Source: Robertmurraya korlensis (lineage in GTDB: Bacteria > Bacillota > Bacilli > Bacillales > Cytobacillaceae). Taken from it: 53,590 bases of DNA. A model generated the notes under the pieces. That model did not search any database and had not been told where the DNA came from. It saw only the letters and a program-made list of their open reading frames with translations. The DNA is taken from positions 1 to 53,590 of the forward strand of contig NZ_JAMBNS010000021.1 of the NCBI RefSeq assembly GCF_023715225.1. Direction: 5' to 3'. The translations under genes were made by a program, and so were the position numbers. Positions 40,885 to 51,548 of this stretch are shown one piece after another (position 1 is the first letter of the stretch; each line of letters starts with the position of its first letter).

Positions 40885-42081
40885 TTAGTTAAGAATTTTA
40901 ATTTTGACGGTTTTACGACCCCAACGATAGGCATCTGCTTTCGACGCAAAAAACACATCGATTTTATTCCCTATAATTGCCGATCCTTTATCAGCTGCAA
41001 CTGCATAGCCATAGCCTTCTACATATACCTTTGTTCCTAGTGGAATCACACTTGGATCAACTGCAATCACTTTTGCACCTGGATTAGCATGAAGATTCAA
41101 TCCCGTTGCCGTAACGCCAGAGCAGCCATTGCAACTTGCAGTATAAGCAGTGGATGTAACAAAGAACTCCTTGCTAGCACTGTCACTACCACGTGATACG
41201 ATTTGGTTACTCACCTTTGTTCCTACCGCTACAACCTTATCTTGTTTCTCTTTAACCTGTGTTTCTTTTAGAAGCGTTCTAGAGACTTCTTTGCCATTCT
41301 CTAATACCACCTCATACTCCTTTGTCATCAGTCCTTCTTGACCAGGAGTTACTACCTTTTCTGTACCTTTTGATAGATTACTATCATTCTTTGTAACAAC
41401 TGCAAAATGAATCGGTTCTTCCACTACATCGGTGACTTTTTCAACCTTGACGATGCTAACAACAGCATCTTTCTGAATAACTGAGTCTTTTTCAGGCTCT
41501 ACACGGTCTAGTTCTCCTAGAGTGATTCCTTGTTGTAGTAAAAAGTCAGCGACCGTAGTCGAAGTAGTAGTCCATGCTTCTTCTTCTGTACCACCGTTAT
41601 TTAACTTGAATGGAAACGCAATGTTTACTTCAATGTTCATATCCTTCTTGATTGCAGTGTCTAAATCAGGTGTAACCTTATCGTGCTCAGTAAGTATAAT
41701 TTCTTGTTCCTTTAGGAACTCTTCTACAGTATCCGCTGTAGACCAAACTGCTTTTTCCTCGGTGTCTTTAACCATTTGGACCTGTTTCGCAGGTTTATAT
41801 ACAACCTTTAAGTTGTCTTTGACCTTTGTGTTTTCCGAGGGAAACACATAGTCCTCTGAACGAAGATCAATGTCAAGTTCGTCGAAAATACCTTCAATTG
41901 TGGCTGCATGTGTCTTGATGATACGTTCTTTGCCGTCTAGTGTCATGGTAACAGTTTCTTTGGTTGTTTCATAAACTGTAAACCCCGTTGCTGTTGTAAA
42001 AACTATGAAACTAGCAGAGATAACGGCCCACTTCTTTGTCCTCAAAGACCTGGAAAACAGGTTTTTCATGCTTTGAATCAC
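40885..42081 (-). CDS. yabE: YabE: cell-wall protein with DUF348 repeats, G5 and 3D domains
   Basis: Secreted or membrane-tethered protein of the resuscitation-promoting/stationary-phase survival type. One N-terminal hydrophobic segment (about 19-38, VISASFIVFTTATGFTVY) is followed by DUF348 repeats (about 40-205), a G5 domain (about 208-285) and a C-terminal 3D domain (about 310-398). The 3D aspartates are in IAVDPSVIPLGTKVYVEG, VAADKGSAI and NKIDVFF. It probably acts on peptidoglycan. The start is GTG with AGGAGGCG upstream; an ATG at 42069 is too far from it. Length 398. Confidence 0.93.
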   Translation of the reverse strand: MIQSMKNLFSRSLRTKKWAVISASFIVFTTATGFTVYETTKETVTMTLDGKERIIKTHAATIEGIFDELDIDLRSEDYVFPSENTKVKDNLKVVYKPAKQVQMVKDTEEKAVWSTADTVEEFLKEQEIILTEHDKVTPDLDTAIKKDMNIEVNIAFPFKLNNGGTEEEAWTTTSTTVADFLLQQGITLGELDRVEPEKDSVIQKDAVVSIVKVEKVTDVVEEPIHFAVVTKNDSNLSKGTEKVVTPGQEGLMTKEYEVVLENGKEVSRTLLKETQVKEKQDKVVAVGTKVSNQIVSRGSDSASKEFFVTSTAYTASCNGCSGVTATGLNLHANPGAKVIAVDPSVIPLGTKVYVEGYGYAVAADKGSAIIGNKIDVFFASKADAYRWGRKTVKIKILN

Positions 42082-42112
42082 GATGAAAAACGCCTCCTTT
42101 TCTCATGGAGTG

Positions 42113-42141
42113 ATTATATAAAGTATCTTGTTGCCTGTCAA
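42113..42141 (-). promoter_or_regulatory. SigA promoter of yabE
   Basis: Minus-strand TTGACA (42141-42136), a 17-base spacer and TATAAT (42118-42113). Both hexamers are perfect. The leader is short (about 25 bases). Confidence 0.88.
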
Positions 42142-42309
42142 CCCTCAGGATTTTCCTCTGAACGTACTCACTATTATGACTAATAGATTTCAAAAAAGAA
42201 AGAGAGAGTTGTCGACACGGTTATCCTATGAGAGAAAGGAGACATGTAGAACTTTTTAGAAAAAGAAAAGATTCGGACAAGCTTTTATTTTATTCGACAG
42301 GTTTCCTTA

Positions 42310-43077
42310 TCAGTTTATGCCGAATAATATTTTTGCGTTTTCTGTTGTTACTTGTGAAACTTCTTCATAACTAAGGTCCTTTAGTTCAGCAATTTGTTCT
42401 GCCACTAACTTTACATAACTTGGTTCATTTCTTTTCCCTCTATATGGATGTGGGGCAAGATACGGGCAATCTGTTTCAATTAAAAGCTTATTTAACGGAA
42501 TCTCCTGTGCGATTTCTTTCGGCTTTTTTGCATTCTTAAATGTAACCGGTCCACCAAGGGATATATAGAAGTTCATATCTACACATTCCTTTGCGACCTC
42601 CACACTTCCACTAAAACAATGCATAATGCCCCCTACCTCAGCAGCATTTTCTTCTTTTAAGATTGTAACAATATCTGCTGTTGCCTCTCGGTTGTGAATG
42701 ACAATTGGCAGTTTCAGTTTTTTAGCTAACTGTATTTGCTTTCTAAACACTTCTTGTTGTACGTCTTTTGGTGACTTATCCCAATAATAATCAAGTCCCA
42801 TTTCTCCGATAGCTACCACTTTAGGATGTTTCGCAAGCTCCTCAATCCAATCTAAATCTTCATCACGCATATCAATTGCGTCAACAGGATGCCAACCAAT
42901 ACTTGCATAGATAAAATCATATTCTTCAACTAATTCCATTGCCTTTATAATGGTCGGTCGATCGAATCCTACAACCACCATGTATTGGACACCTTCCATT
43001 CTAGCTCGGTCAATTACCTCATTTAAATCGTCTGAAAACTGTTCCGCGTTTAAATGTACATGTGTATCAAATAGCAT
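42310..43077 (-). CDS. tatD: TatD-family metal-dependent deoxyribonuclease (YabD)
   Basis: Amidohydrolase-fold nuclease of the TatD family, with 3'-5' exonuclease activity in studied members. Metal ligands are visible in DTHVHLN (residues 4-10), GEMGLDYYW, IVIHNREA, MHCFSGS and ETDCPYLAP. Length 255 is typical. It lies between metS and yabE, as in B. subtilis. The physiological substrate here is not known. Confidence 0.95.
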   Translation of the reverse strand: MLFDTHVHLNAEQFSDDLNEVIDRARMEGVQYMVVVGFDRPTIIKAMELVEEYDFIYASIGWHPVDAIDMRDEDLDWIEELAKHPKVVAIGEMGLDYYWDKSPKDVQQEVFRKQIQLAKKLKLPIVIHNREATADIVTILKEENAAEVGGIMHCFSGSVEVAKECVDMNFYISLGGPVTFKNAKKPKEIAQEIPLNKLLIETDCPYLAPHPYRGKRNEPSYVKLVAEQIAELKDLSYEEVSQVTTENAKILFGIN

Positions 43078-43182
43078 TTATTTCCTCCAATATTATTTTT
43101 TCGTTACATATATAATTTTTATATTTCCACTATTAAATATCTAATTTTCTTTCACTCATTCGCTTATTTTAACAGAAAGATA

Positions 43183-43240
43183 AGAAAAACATAGGAATGA
43201 GCCATGTGTAATGTTACACGTGAAACATTTCTATGTTTTA
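43183..43240 (-). terminator. Branched terminator downstream of metS, containing the parS-like site
   Basis: AAAACATAGGAATG (43186-43199) and CATTTCTATGTTTT (43226-43239) form a 14-base stem with one G-U pair. On the minus strand the stem is followed by TCTTATCTTTC. An inner perfect repeat, GTGTAA-TG-TTACAC, sits in the loop. Position is about 20 bases after the metS stop. Confidence 0.7.
43212..43227. other. parS-like ParB (Spo0J) binding site
   Basis: TGTTACACGTGAAACA matches the bacterial parS consensus TGTTNCACGTGAAACA at every defined position. Only the position-5 variable base departs from the perfect palindrome. B. subtilis has several origin-proximal parS sites, one near 4 degrees on its map, which is about this locus. 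ParB loading here is inferred from sequence only. Confidence 0.85.
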
Positions 43241-43260
43241 TCTTAGTAAGACTTTATTCC

Positions 43261-45280
<2,020 letters not shown>

Positions 45281-45298
45281 AACCTCTTATCTCCTCAA

Positions 45299-45327
45299 AA
45301 TATACCTAATAATGAAGAAATGTGCAA
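45299..45327 (-). promoter_or_regulatory. SigA promoter of metS
   Basis: Minus-strand TTGCAC (45327-45322), a 17-base spacer and TATATT (45304-45299). It lies about 70-75 bases before the metS start. I see neither a T-box nor an S-box leader in the remaining interval. Confidence 0.62.
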
Positions 45328-45403
45328 TATAATCAACTATATAGCCTTTTCCACTTTTCCCTAGCGTTTATACCTACTTTCAAAGAACAACATTTGTTGT
45401 TTC

Positions 45404-45444
45404 TTGTCGAATGATGTATTAGATTATGACCATTTGTCGACAAA
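45404..45444. promoter_or_regulatory. Upstream pair of Spo0A-box-like sites
   Basis: TTGTCGAA (45404-45411) and the palindromic TTTGTCGACAAA (45433-45444) match the Spo0A box TTTGTCRAA or TGNCGAA. They are about 75-125 bases upstream of the metS promoter and 120-160 upstream of the abrB promoter. Which gene they serve is not clear. Confidence 0.5.
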
Positions 45445-45563
45445 CATTTTTTCATTCTTTCTTTTTAAAAAATATAATACACATCCTAACTCTCCTTAAA
45501 AACGTTGATATACCAATGTTTTTCAAATGCTAATATTTTCTAATTTAATCAGATATAAAGTTA

Positions 45564-45592
45564 TTGACGTTTTTGGGAATGGCTGGTATTAT
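45564..45592 (+). promoter_or_regulatory. SigA promoter of abrB
   Basis: TTGACG (45564-45569), a 17-base spacer and TATTAT (45587-45592). It is placed about 90 bases before the abrB ATG, just upstream of Spo0A boxes. Confidence 0.8.
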
Positions 45593-45608
45593 AAAAACAT
45601 AAAAGAAA

Positions 45609-45627
45609 TTTGTCGAATAATGGCGAA
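45609..45627 (+). promoter_or_regulatory. Tandem Spo0A boxes repressing abrB
   Basis: TTTGTCGAA (45609-45617) and TGGCGAA (45621-45627) lie 10-35 bases downstream of the probable abrB start site. The arrangement TTTGTCGAATAATGNCGAA is nearly the same as in B. subtilis, where Spo0A-P blocks abrB transcription. Confidence 0.85.
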
Positions 45628-45680
45628 TAAGAGATAGAAAAAAATAAATAAAATGGAGATTTGAGAGGAGCTAAAAAATT

Positions 45681-45965
45681 ATGAAATCTACTGGTATCGT
45701 TCGTAAAGTTGATGAGCTTGGTCGTGTAGTTATTCCTATTGAATTAAGACGTACACTTGGAATTGCAGAAAAGGATGCGTTAGAAATTTACGTTGACGAT
45801 GAGCGTATCATTCTTAAAAAATACAAGCCAAACATGACTTGCCAAGTAACTGGTGAAGTTTCTGATGATAATATCACACTAGCAGGCGGAAAGTTAATTC
45901 TTAGCCGTGAAGGTGCAGAACAACTACTTCAAGAAATCCAAAACAATTTTCAAGTATCTAAATAA
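45681..45965 (+). CDS. abrB: Transition-state regulator AbrB
   Basis: DNA-binding repressor of post-exponential genes. The N-terminal swapped-hairpin domain (1-53: MKSTGIVRKVDELGRVVIP, ELRRTLGIAEKDALEIYVDD) precedes a C-terminal dimerisation region. Length 94 matches B. subtilis (about 96). Apart from csfB it is the only gene on the plus strand. The ATG has GAGGAG about ten bases upstream. A promoter with Spo0A boxes lies upstream and a bidirectional terminator downstream. SpoVT (26.0 kb) is its paralogue. Confidence 0.98.
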   Translation: MKSTGIVRKVDELGRVVIPIELRRTLGIAEKDALEIYVDDERIILKKYKPNMTCQVTGEVSDDNITLAGGKLILSREGAEQLLQEIQNNFQVSK

Positions 45966-45972
45966 TTTCAAC

Positions 45973-46003
45973 AAAAAGCTTCTCAGATAAAGAGAAGCTT
46001 TTT
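45973..46003. terminator. Bidirectional terminator between abrB and rsmI
   Basis: AAAAAGCTTCTC / GAGAAGCTTTTT forms a perfect 12-bp stem with T runs on both strands. It lies between the convergent ends of abrB and rsmI. Confidence 0.93.
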
Positions 46004-46004
46004 C

Positions 46005-46880
46005 TTATTCTGGAATATGATACGCCTGATACACTTCACGCTTTTGTAAATTTCGATCCTTTGCCACTTCTTTTATGGCTTCTTTAGATGATTGTCCTTT
46101 AACAGTCATATAGTGCTCCACATGCTGAGGAATAGTTAAACTCTCCCACCAGCTTTCTTCTTCAACTGCTTCTTCCTTGTTTCCTTCTATTATTATACAA
46201 AACTCTCCACGAACTTCTCCTTGAGTAGACCATTCCACCAATTCAGAGGTAGTCCCTCTAATGAACTCCTCGAATTTTTTGGTTAATTCTCTGCATAAGG
46301 TCATCTGTCGGTTCCCTAAAACCTCCTCGATTTGAAGAAGTGTTTCTTTCAACCGATGGGGTGACTCATAGAAGATCATTGTCGCTGTTTGATTTTTTAG
46401 TAATTCAAGCTCTTTTTTTCTATCCTTTTTCTGACGTGATAGAAATCCATAAAAGTAAAAGGGCTGTGTTTGTATGCCTGATGCTATAAGCGAAGTTAAT
46501 GCCGCATTAGCTCCTGGTAAAGGGACAACTGCAATCTTTTCATGAGTTGCTTCTACTACTAGTTCATAACCAGGATCTGAAATGGTTGGCATTCCTGCAT
46601 CACTAACCAGAGCAATCTTTGCTCCTCCCTTTAGCTTTTCGATTAATTTTGCGCCACTTACCATCCGGTTATGCTCATGGTAACTAACGATTGGTGTATC
46701 AATTTCAAAGTGGTTACATAGCTTTTTTGTATTTCGAGTGTCTTCTGCTGCTATGAAATCCGCTTCTTTCATCATTCGAACCGCTCTATAACTCATATCC
46801 TCTAAATTTCCAATGGGAGTAGGAACCAAATATAGGATCCCTTTATTCTCCTCATTTTCAAAGCTTTTTTGTTCCCACAT
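46005..46880 (-). CDS. rsmI: 16S rRNA 2'-O-ribose C1402 methyltransferase
   Basis: SAM enzyme of the tetrapyrrole-methylase fold that methylates C1402 in the ribosomal P-site region. Motifs: [48 protein letters not shown] and [16 protein letters not shown]. The ATG at 46880 gives 291 residues ([21 protein letters not shown]), matching B. subtilis YabC length. It overlaps the yabB end by 23 bases, with no room for yazA. Confidence 0.95.
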   Translation of the reverse strand: MWEQKSFENEENKGILYLVPTPIGNLEDMSYRAVRMMKEADFIAAEDTRNTKKLCNHFEIDTPIVSYHEHNRMVSGAKLIEKLKGGAKIALVSDAGMPTISDPGYELVVEATHEKIAVVPLPGANAALTSLIASGIQTQPFYFYGFLSRQKKDRKKELELLKNQTATMIFYESPHRLKETLLQIEEVLGNRQMTLCRELTKKFEEFIRGTTSELVEWSTQGEVRGEFCIIIEGNKEEAVEEESWWESLTIPQHVEHYMTVKGQSSKEAIKEVAKDRNLQKREVYQAYHIPE

Positions 46881-47643
46881 GAAGACCACCCACTTCCTCT
46901 TTCCCTTCATATTCTCCATACAATATTTGTTTCACTTCATCAGTATATTCGTTGTTGTCATGATAAACAAACATAGGAGGGAGTATTTTTAGATCTGGGT
47001 TACCGTCCTTGATTGCCTCCACTAATAATATGTTGGCTTCTTTACCAACCTTTGGGTAAACCAATTGTATTCGCTTTGGTTCTAAACGATAATGTCTCAT
47101 TAAAGTCACGATATCTAACAATCGTCCAGGGCGATGTACAAATGCCACCTTTCCACCTTGTCTTACAAGCTGACTAGATACAGAAATGGCATCTTCTAAA
47201 GTACATAGAATTTCGTGTCTGGCAATCGCTAAATGCTCATTCTCATTTCTCTCTTCTTTTCCATCAGTCAGAAAATAAGGAGGATTGCATGTAACCACAT
47301 CAAATTTCCCATGACCAAGACGCTTTGGCATGTCCTTAATATCTCCATGGATCATTTCAATTTGCTGATCAAGCTGATTGTATTGAACACTTCTTACCGC
47401 CATATCATACAGACGTTCCTGTATTTCTACTCCAGTTATATTCCCCTTTGTTCGTGTGCTTAAAAAGAGAGGAATAACCCCATTTCCACTACATAAATCA
47501 ATGACATTTCCTTTCTGAATAGGCATATAAGCGAATCGGGCTAATAATACAGCATCTAGAGAGAATGAAAAAACCGTTGGACTTTGGATAATCCGAAGGT
47601 CCTCAGCTAATAAATAATCCAAACGTTCGTCGCCTTTTAACAT
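46858..47643 (-). CDS. yabB: tRNA1(Val) (adenine37-N6)-methyltransferase-like protein (YabB/TrmN6)
   Basis: Class I SAM methyltransferase. The SAM-binding motif is [16 protein letters not shown] and the catalytic NPPY is in [12 protein letters not shown], typical of N6-adenine enzymes. The assignment to tRNA A37 comes from the E. coli homologue. Length 261 is slightly longer than B. subtilis YabB. The C-terminal ~15 residues ([15 protein letters not shown]) overlap the start of rsmI. Start ATG at 47643. Confidence 0.92.
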   Translation of the reverse strand: MLKGDERLDYLLAEDLRIIQSPTVFSFSLDAVLLARFAYMPIQKGNVIDLCSGNGVIPLFLSTRTKGNITGVEIQERLYDMAVRSVQYNQLDQQIEMIHGDIKDMPKRLGHGKFDVVTCNPPYFLTDGKEERNENEHLAIARHEILCTLEDAISVSSQLVRQGGKVAFVHRPGRLLDIVTLMRHYRLEPKRIQLVYPKVGKEANILLVEAIKDGNPDLKILPPMFVYHDNNEYTDEVKQILYGEYEGKEEVGGLHVGTKKL

Positions 47644-47680
47644 ATCGTGTTGACCTCCTACCTCAATTCCTTTATTCTCC

Positions 47681-47710
47681 GAAAAAAAAGCCCCCTTGTC
47701 AAAGGAGACC
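47681..47710 (-). terminator. Terminator between yabA and yabB
   Basis: Minus-strand CTCCTTTGACAAGGGGG forms a short stem with G-U pairs, followed by CTTTTTTTT. It begins a few bases after the yabA stop. Confidence 0.68.
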
Positions 47711-47713
47711 GTC

Positions 47714-48091
47714 TTACTTTTTATTTAAAAAGGATAAGCAGAACAAACAGTCATCCTTTCTAGGACTTCCAAAGTGAAGATTACAGATATGAAATCCTTC
47801 TTGATAAAGGCGAGCAAGGTTATCATATCCTTCGCCTATATCAACAATTTTTTCGTTCTGAGTCTCCTCTGCTTTTTTACCTTTTTTGCTTTTACTTACC
47901 TTGGGTTGCTGTTGCCTCTCGATGGATGTTCGATCAAGGTGTTTCCTTAAGTGCTCATTCTCTAGCTTTAAGGAGTTATTTTCTTCAAGCGTTTCAGCTA
48001 AATGTTTCTTTAACTCACCTAATTGCTTATATAGATGCCCAATTTGGGCTTCCATATTGCTTACTGAATCAAAAATTTCTTTTTTATTCAC
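47714..48091 (-). CDS. yabA: Replication initiation control protein YabA
   Basis: Negative regulator of replication initiation that bridges DnaA and DnaN. The N-terminal region (1-65) is a leucine-zipper-like coiled coil ([20 protein letters not shown]). A Lys-rich linker leads to a C-terminal zinc domain with HICNLHFG and DDCLFCLSF, giving His/Cys ligands. The GTG at 48091 ([12 protein letters not shown]) is chosen over a GTG at 48100; AGGTGG lies five bases upstream. Length 125. It lies immediately downstream of ricT and holB. Confidence 0.94.
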   Translation of the reverse strand: MNKKEIFDSVSNMEAQIGHLYKQLGELKKHLAETLEENNSLKLENEHLRKHLDRTSIERQQQPKVSKSKKGKKAEETQNEKIVDIGEGYDNLARLYQEGFHICNLHFGSPRKDDCLFCLSFLNKK

Positions 48092-48122
48092 GCCTTCCAC
48101 CTCATTAATCTGTGGATTGAAT

Positions 48123-48932
48123 CTATACAGCGCCTTCCTTTAATATTTCATCGAGAGTATATTCGAGGACACGCTCATGATCAGCTAGTTCAACCTGGAG
48201 TACTCTTTCCAGTATATTTAACCCCACTACTCTTCCAGGACCTTGTGGTGTAGTGATGACTTGGCCTAGATCAGGTAGTAGCTCTTTTGCTGACTCATAT
48301 TCATCATTTTCGTATTTTAAACAGCACATCAGACGCCCGCATAACCCTGAAATTTTCGTAGGATTTAATGAGAGGTTTTGATCTTTTGCCATTTTTATAG
48401 ATACAGGATCAAAATCACCTAGAAAGCTCGAACAGCATAGCATTCTACCACATGGACCAATACCACCAAGCATTTTCGCTTCATCTCTAACACCAATTTG
48501 ACGAAGTTCAATTCTTGTACGGAATATAGCCGCTAAATCTTTAACAAGCTCACGGAAGTCAACGCGACCATCAGCTGTAAAATAAAAAATCACTTTATTT
48601 CGGTCAAATGTATATTCAACATCCACTAGTTTCATATCCAGTTGATGTGTAGATACTTTTTCACAGCAAACATCGTATGCTTCCTTCGCCGCAAAACGAT
48701 TTTCTTCAACGATTAAACGATCCTTTTGATCAGCAATTCTAAGGACTTTCTTAAGAGGAAGCACAACATCATGCTCATCAACCTGTTTCGGAGCAATAAC
48801 TACCTTGCCATACTCGACGCCTCTTACTGTTTCAACAATAACAAATTCATCCTTTTGAATTAAGAGATCTCCGGGATCAAAATAATATATTTTACCCGCT
48901 TTTTTAAAGCGTACTCCCACTACATTATACAA
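48123..48932 (-). CDS. ricT: RicT (YaaT), subunit of the RicAFT RNA-processing complex
   Basis: PSP1-domain protein. With RicA and RicF it forms an Fe-S complex that modulates RNase Y processing and speeds Spo0A phosphorylation in B. subtilis. The central region carries [20 protein letters not shown] and [16 protein letters not shown], cysteines suited to a [4Fe-4S] cluster. Length 269. The start is TTG with GGAGGG eight bases upstream. It overlaps the end of holB by eight bases. ricA and ricF are not in the window. Confidence 0.95.
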   Translation of the reverse strand: MYNVVGVRFKKAGKIYYFDPGDLLIQKDEFVIVETVRGVEYGKVVIAPKQVDEHDVVLPLKKVLRIADQKDRLIVEENRFAAKEAYDVCCEKVSTHQLDMKLVDVEYTFDRNKVIFYFTADGRVDFRELVKDLAAIFRTRIELRQIGVRDEAKMLGGIGPCGRMLCCSSFLGDFDPVSIKMAKDQNLSLNPTKISGLCGRLMCCLKYENDEYESAKELLPDLGQVITTPQGPGRVVGLNILERVLQVELADHERVLEYTLDEILKEGAV

Positions 48933-49932
48933 ATGAAGATCCCTCCTGCAATCGTAACACCAGCTCTTCCATTAGGAGCTGGGGATTCATATTGGCTTGC
49001 AACTTTCTTTTTGCCTCCAATATTATTGCCATTCCATCTGCAACTTGCTTTCCCGATGCATGGAGAGCATAATGCTGCAGACGAGTCATTTCACTAACAT
49101 AAACGACTTGGCTTGATTTCTCAAGCTGTAAATATAGTAAATCTTTATATAATAGAAGAAGTAAGTCTAAACCTTGATCAAACTGTTCTTTTTCTTTAAA
49201 GTGTAAAAACCATTCCTCTTGAAGCATCACCAAAGCTTCGAGTGGGTTCTTTTTTAGCACTTCATATAATTTTAACACTATTTTTTGAGCTTGTGCAAAC
49301 CAATCGTCATGACTTAGCTCTAAAGCTTCATCTAAATTATTGGTAAGTTGGGCAATAATAGGAGCTTTTGTCCTTTCTACCCCATGTTCATCCAATTTCT
49401 TTATTAATATAGCCGGAGAGAAAGGCTGGAATTTAATGATCTGACAACGGGACAAAATAGTAGGGAGAATTTGCTGAGCACCCTCCGTTAATAGTATAGC
49501 CGTTGTCTCTGAATGCGGCTCTTCTAGAAACTTTAGTAAACTATTGGCTGCATTCCCTGTCATTCTATCCGCATGCACTATAATGTACATTTTTTTCTTT
49601 GATTCCACACCAGTTTTTGAAAATTCCTCTTGTAAATCTTGTATTTGCTTTTTCTTTATCGAAAGGCCATCTGGCTCTAACAAATGGAGATCAGGGTGAT
49701 TCCCACTTGTAATCCTTTTACAATTACTACATGAATCACATGGGATATAGTTGTCGATAGGACTAGAGCAGAAAAGGCTTTTAGCTAATAAATAACTAGC
49801 TTCTTTTTTCCCGATTCCTCTCATACCTTCGAACAGGTAGGCATGAGCTAACCTATCCTTTTGTATACTGTTTTTTAATAGCTTACCAACCATCGGCTGC
49901 ACTTGATCCATCTCATCCCAAGTTTTAAGCAT
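48925..49932 (-). CDS. holB: DNA polymerase III delta-prime subunit
   Basis: Clamp-loader subunit that helps load the DnaN beta clamp. AAA+ module with a degenerate P-loop GMRGIGKKEASYLLA and zinc cysteines in PCDSCSNCKR preceded by LFC. NSLLKFLEEPHSETTAILLT and TILSRCQIIKF are the sensor and SRC blocks. The ATG at 49932 (MLKTWDEMDQVQP) aligns with B. subtilis; a GTG at 49944 has no ribosome site. Length 335. It follows yaaR directly. Confidence 0.94.
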   Translation of the reverse strand: MLKTWDEMDQVQPMVGKLLKNSIQKDRLAHAYLFEGMRGIGKKEASYLLAKSLFCSSPIDNYIPCDSCSNCKRITSGNHPDLHLLEPDGLSIKKKQIQDLQEEFSKTGVESKKKMYIIVHADRMTGNAANSLLKFLEEPHSETTAILLTEGAQQILPTILSRCQIIKFQPFSPAILIKKLDEHGVERTKAPIIAQLTNNLDEALELSHDDWFAQAQKIVLKLYEVLKKNPLEALVMLQEEWFLHFKEKEQFDQGLDLLLLLYKDLLYLQLEKSSQVVYVSEMTRLQHYALHASGKQVADGMAIILEAKRKLQANMNPQLLMEELVLRLQEGSSFV

Positions 49933-49944
49933 CGTCTCACTCAC

Positions 49945-50385
49945 TTACGTATATAAATTAATTAAAAGACCTTTTATTTCACCAATTTTACCGAGTAAAT
50001 CTATAGAGTTTCCTTCCTTTTCAAGTACTCCCTCGGTTAACTCCACTAACTTTTCATCAATCGTCTCAACAATCTTTAACGATCTTCCTTGACCGTACTG
50101 ATTCCAGCTATGTGACTGCTTTAAGTCCATGCCAAAATCAACTGCTTCCTTCACAAACCTTTTGACTAAGGTCTTATACTTTGAGAGGTCTTTGAATGTT
50201 CTTGACCTCGACAACCTTTCACCCGCGCTCTCAATATCCTTTAGAAGATTTTGAAGTTGCCCGATTTGCATTTTTTGATCCTGTTTTTGAACAAGCTCAT
50301 TAAATTTTAAACTCGTATTTGTCGCTGCCTTTTGTTCGGAGCGAATCTTATCTGTATTTAAACGAATATCCTGATTTATCTTCAT
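49945..50385 (-). CDS. yaaR: YaaR family protein, function unknown
   Basis: A 146-residue, mostly helical protein (YaaR/DUF327). No enzyme motif, signal peptide or transmembrane segment is visible. The middle region (about 40-110) is amphipathic and charged, for example RLSRSRTFKDLSKYKTLVKR and FGMDLKQSHSWNQYGQGR. It lies between darA and holB, as in B. subtilis. The neighbourhood gives no clear role. Confidence 0.9.
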   Translation of the reverse strand: MKINQDIRLNTDKIRSEQKAATNTSLKFNELVQKQDQKMQIGQLQNLLKDIESAGERLSRSRTFKDLSKYKTLVKRFVKEAVDFGMDLKQSHSWNQYGQGRSLKIVETIDEKLVELTEGVLEKEGNSIDLLGKIGEIKGLLINLYT

Positions 50386-50399
50386 AGGTGACCTCGCTA

Positions 50400-50741
<342 letters not shown>

Positions 50742-50775
50742 TTAGCGGTATAATATATTCTGAATTATTACCTTT

Positions 50776-50784
50776 ATTATAACA
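50776..50784 (-). promoter_or_regulatory. Extended -10 promoter candidate for darA
   Basis: Minus-strand TGTTATAAT (50784-50776) is a perfect -10 with an upstream TG. No good -35 is present at 17 bases. It lies about 48 bases before the darA ATG, after the tmk terminator. Confidence 0.5.
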
Positions 50785-50843
50785 GGTAATTAGCGTTGTA
50801 CCATGCTCTAACCTATAAACTAAAATAGGAAATTCAAGGATTA

Positions 50844-50880
50844 CTAAAAAAATAAAGTGTCTTAACTTGTAAGACACTTT
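50844..50880 (-). terminator. Terminator downstream of tmk
   Basis: Stem AAAGTGTCTT / AAGACACTTT with a seven-base loop. On the minus strand it is followed by ATTTTTTT. It starts six bases after the tmk stop. Confidence 0.9.
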
Positions 50881-50885
50881 CCCTC

Positions 50886-51521
50886 TTATTGTTTATTTAA
50901 CACTTTTAATAAGCTATTTAAAGCTTGCTGAAAAACATGTTCTACAGATTGTGATGCATCAATCATTATGATTCTATCCTTAAACCGTTCTTGGAGGAGA
51001 TGATATCCTTCTCTCACTTTTTCGTGAAAATGAAGTTCTTCCAAATCAAGTCTGTTTACTTCTCTTCCTTTATGCTGACCAATTCGGTCCAAACCAACTT
51101 CAGGATCAATATCAAAATAAAAAGTAGTATCTGGCATCCTGCCTTCAATGGCAAAGTGATTAATGTTATACACTTCATCCATTCCAAGTCCCCTTGCATA
51201 TCCTTGATATGCCAATGAACTGTCAATAAACCGATCACATAAAACGATAGAACCTTCTTGTAGATGCGGCAATACCTTTTCAACTAAATGTTGACGCCTT
51301 GCTGCTGCATATAGTAATGCTTCTGTCCTCGCATCCATGGCTGTATTTTCTCTATTTAATATGACTTCCCGAATTTGTTCAGCAATCGGAATACCACCTG
51401 GTTCTCTTGTTACTATAACCTTTATACCTCGTTCCATTAGAGCTGTTGCTAGCATGCCAATAATAGTTGTTTTTCCAGCACCTTCAGGACCCTCGATTGT
51501 AATAAATAAACCCTTACTCAT
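50886..51521 (-). CDS. tmk: Thymidylate kinase
   Basis: Phosphorylates dTMP to dTDP. The P-loop is GPEGAGKTT near residue 11. The [18 protein letters not shown] block is the dTMP/LID region with the DR motif. [15 protein letters not shown] contains the TREPGG substrate motif. The ATG at 51521 has GGAGGG four bases upstream; the product has 211 residues. It follows yaaO by 27 bases, so the two are probably cotranscribed. Confidence 0.97.
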   Translation of the reverse strand: MSKGLFITIEGPEGAGKTTIIGMLATALMERGIKVIVTREPGGIPIAEQIREVILNRENTAMDARTEALLYAAARRQHLVEKVLPHLQEGSIVLCDRFIDSSLAYQGYARGLGMDEVYNINHFAIEGRMPDTTFYFDIDPEVGLDRIGQHKGREVNRLDLEELHFHEKVREGYHLLQERFKDRIIMIDASQSVEHVFQQALNSLLKVLNKQ

Positions 51522-51548
51522 AATACCCTCCAACTAATTCACTTGTTT

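Noticed and set aside
41190-41206. Another CACGTG palindrome within yabE
   Set aside because: Flanks do not match the parS arms; only the central hexamer is shared.
42228-42258. AAAGGAG followed by ATG on the plus strand near 42.24 kb
   Set aside because: The ATG is immediately followed by TAG, so no peptide can be made.
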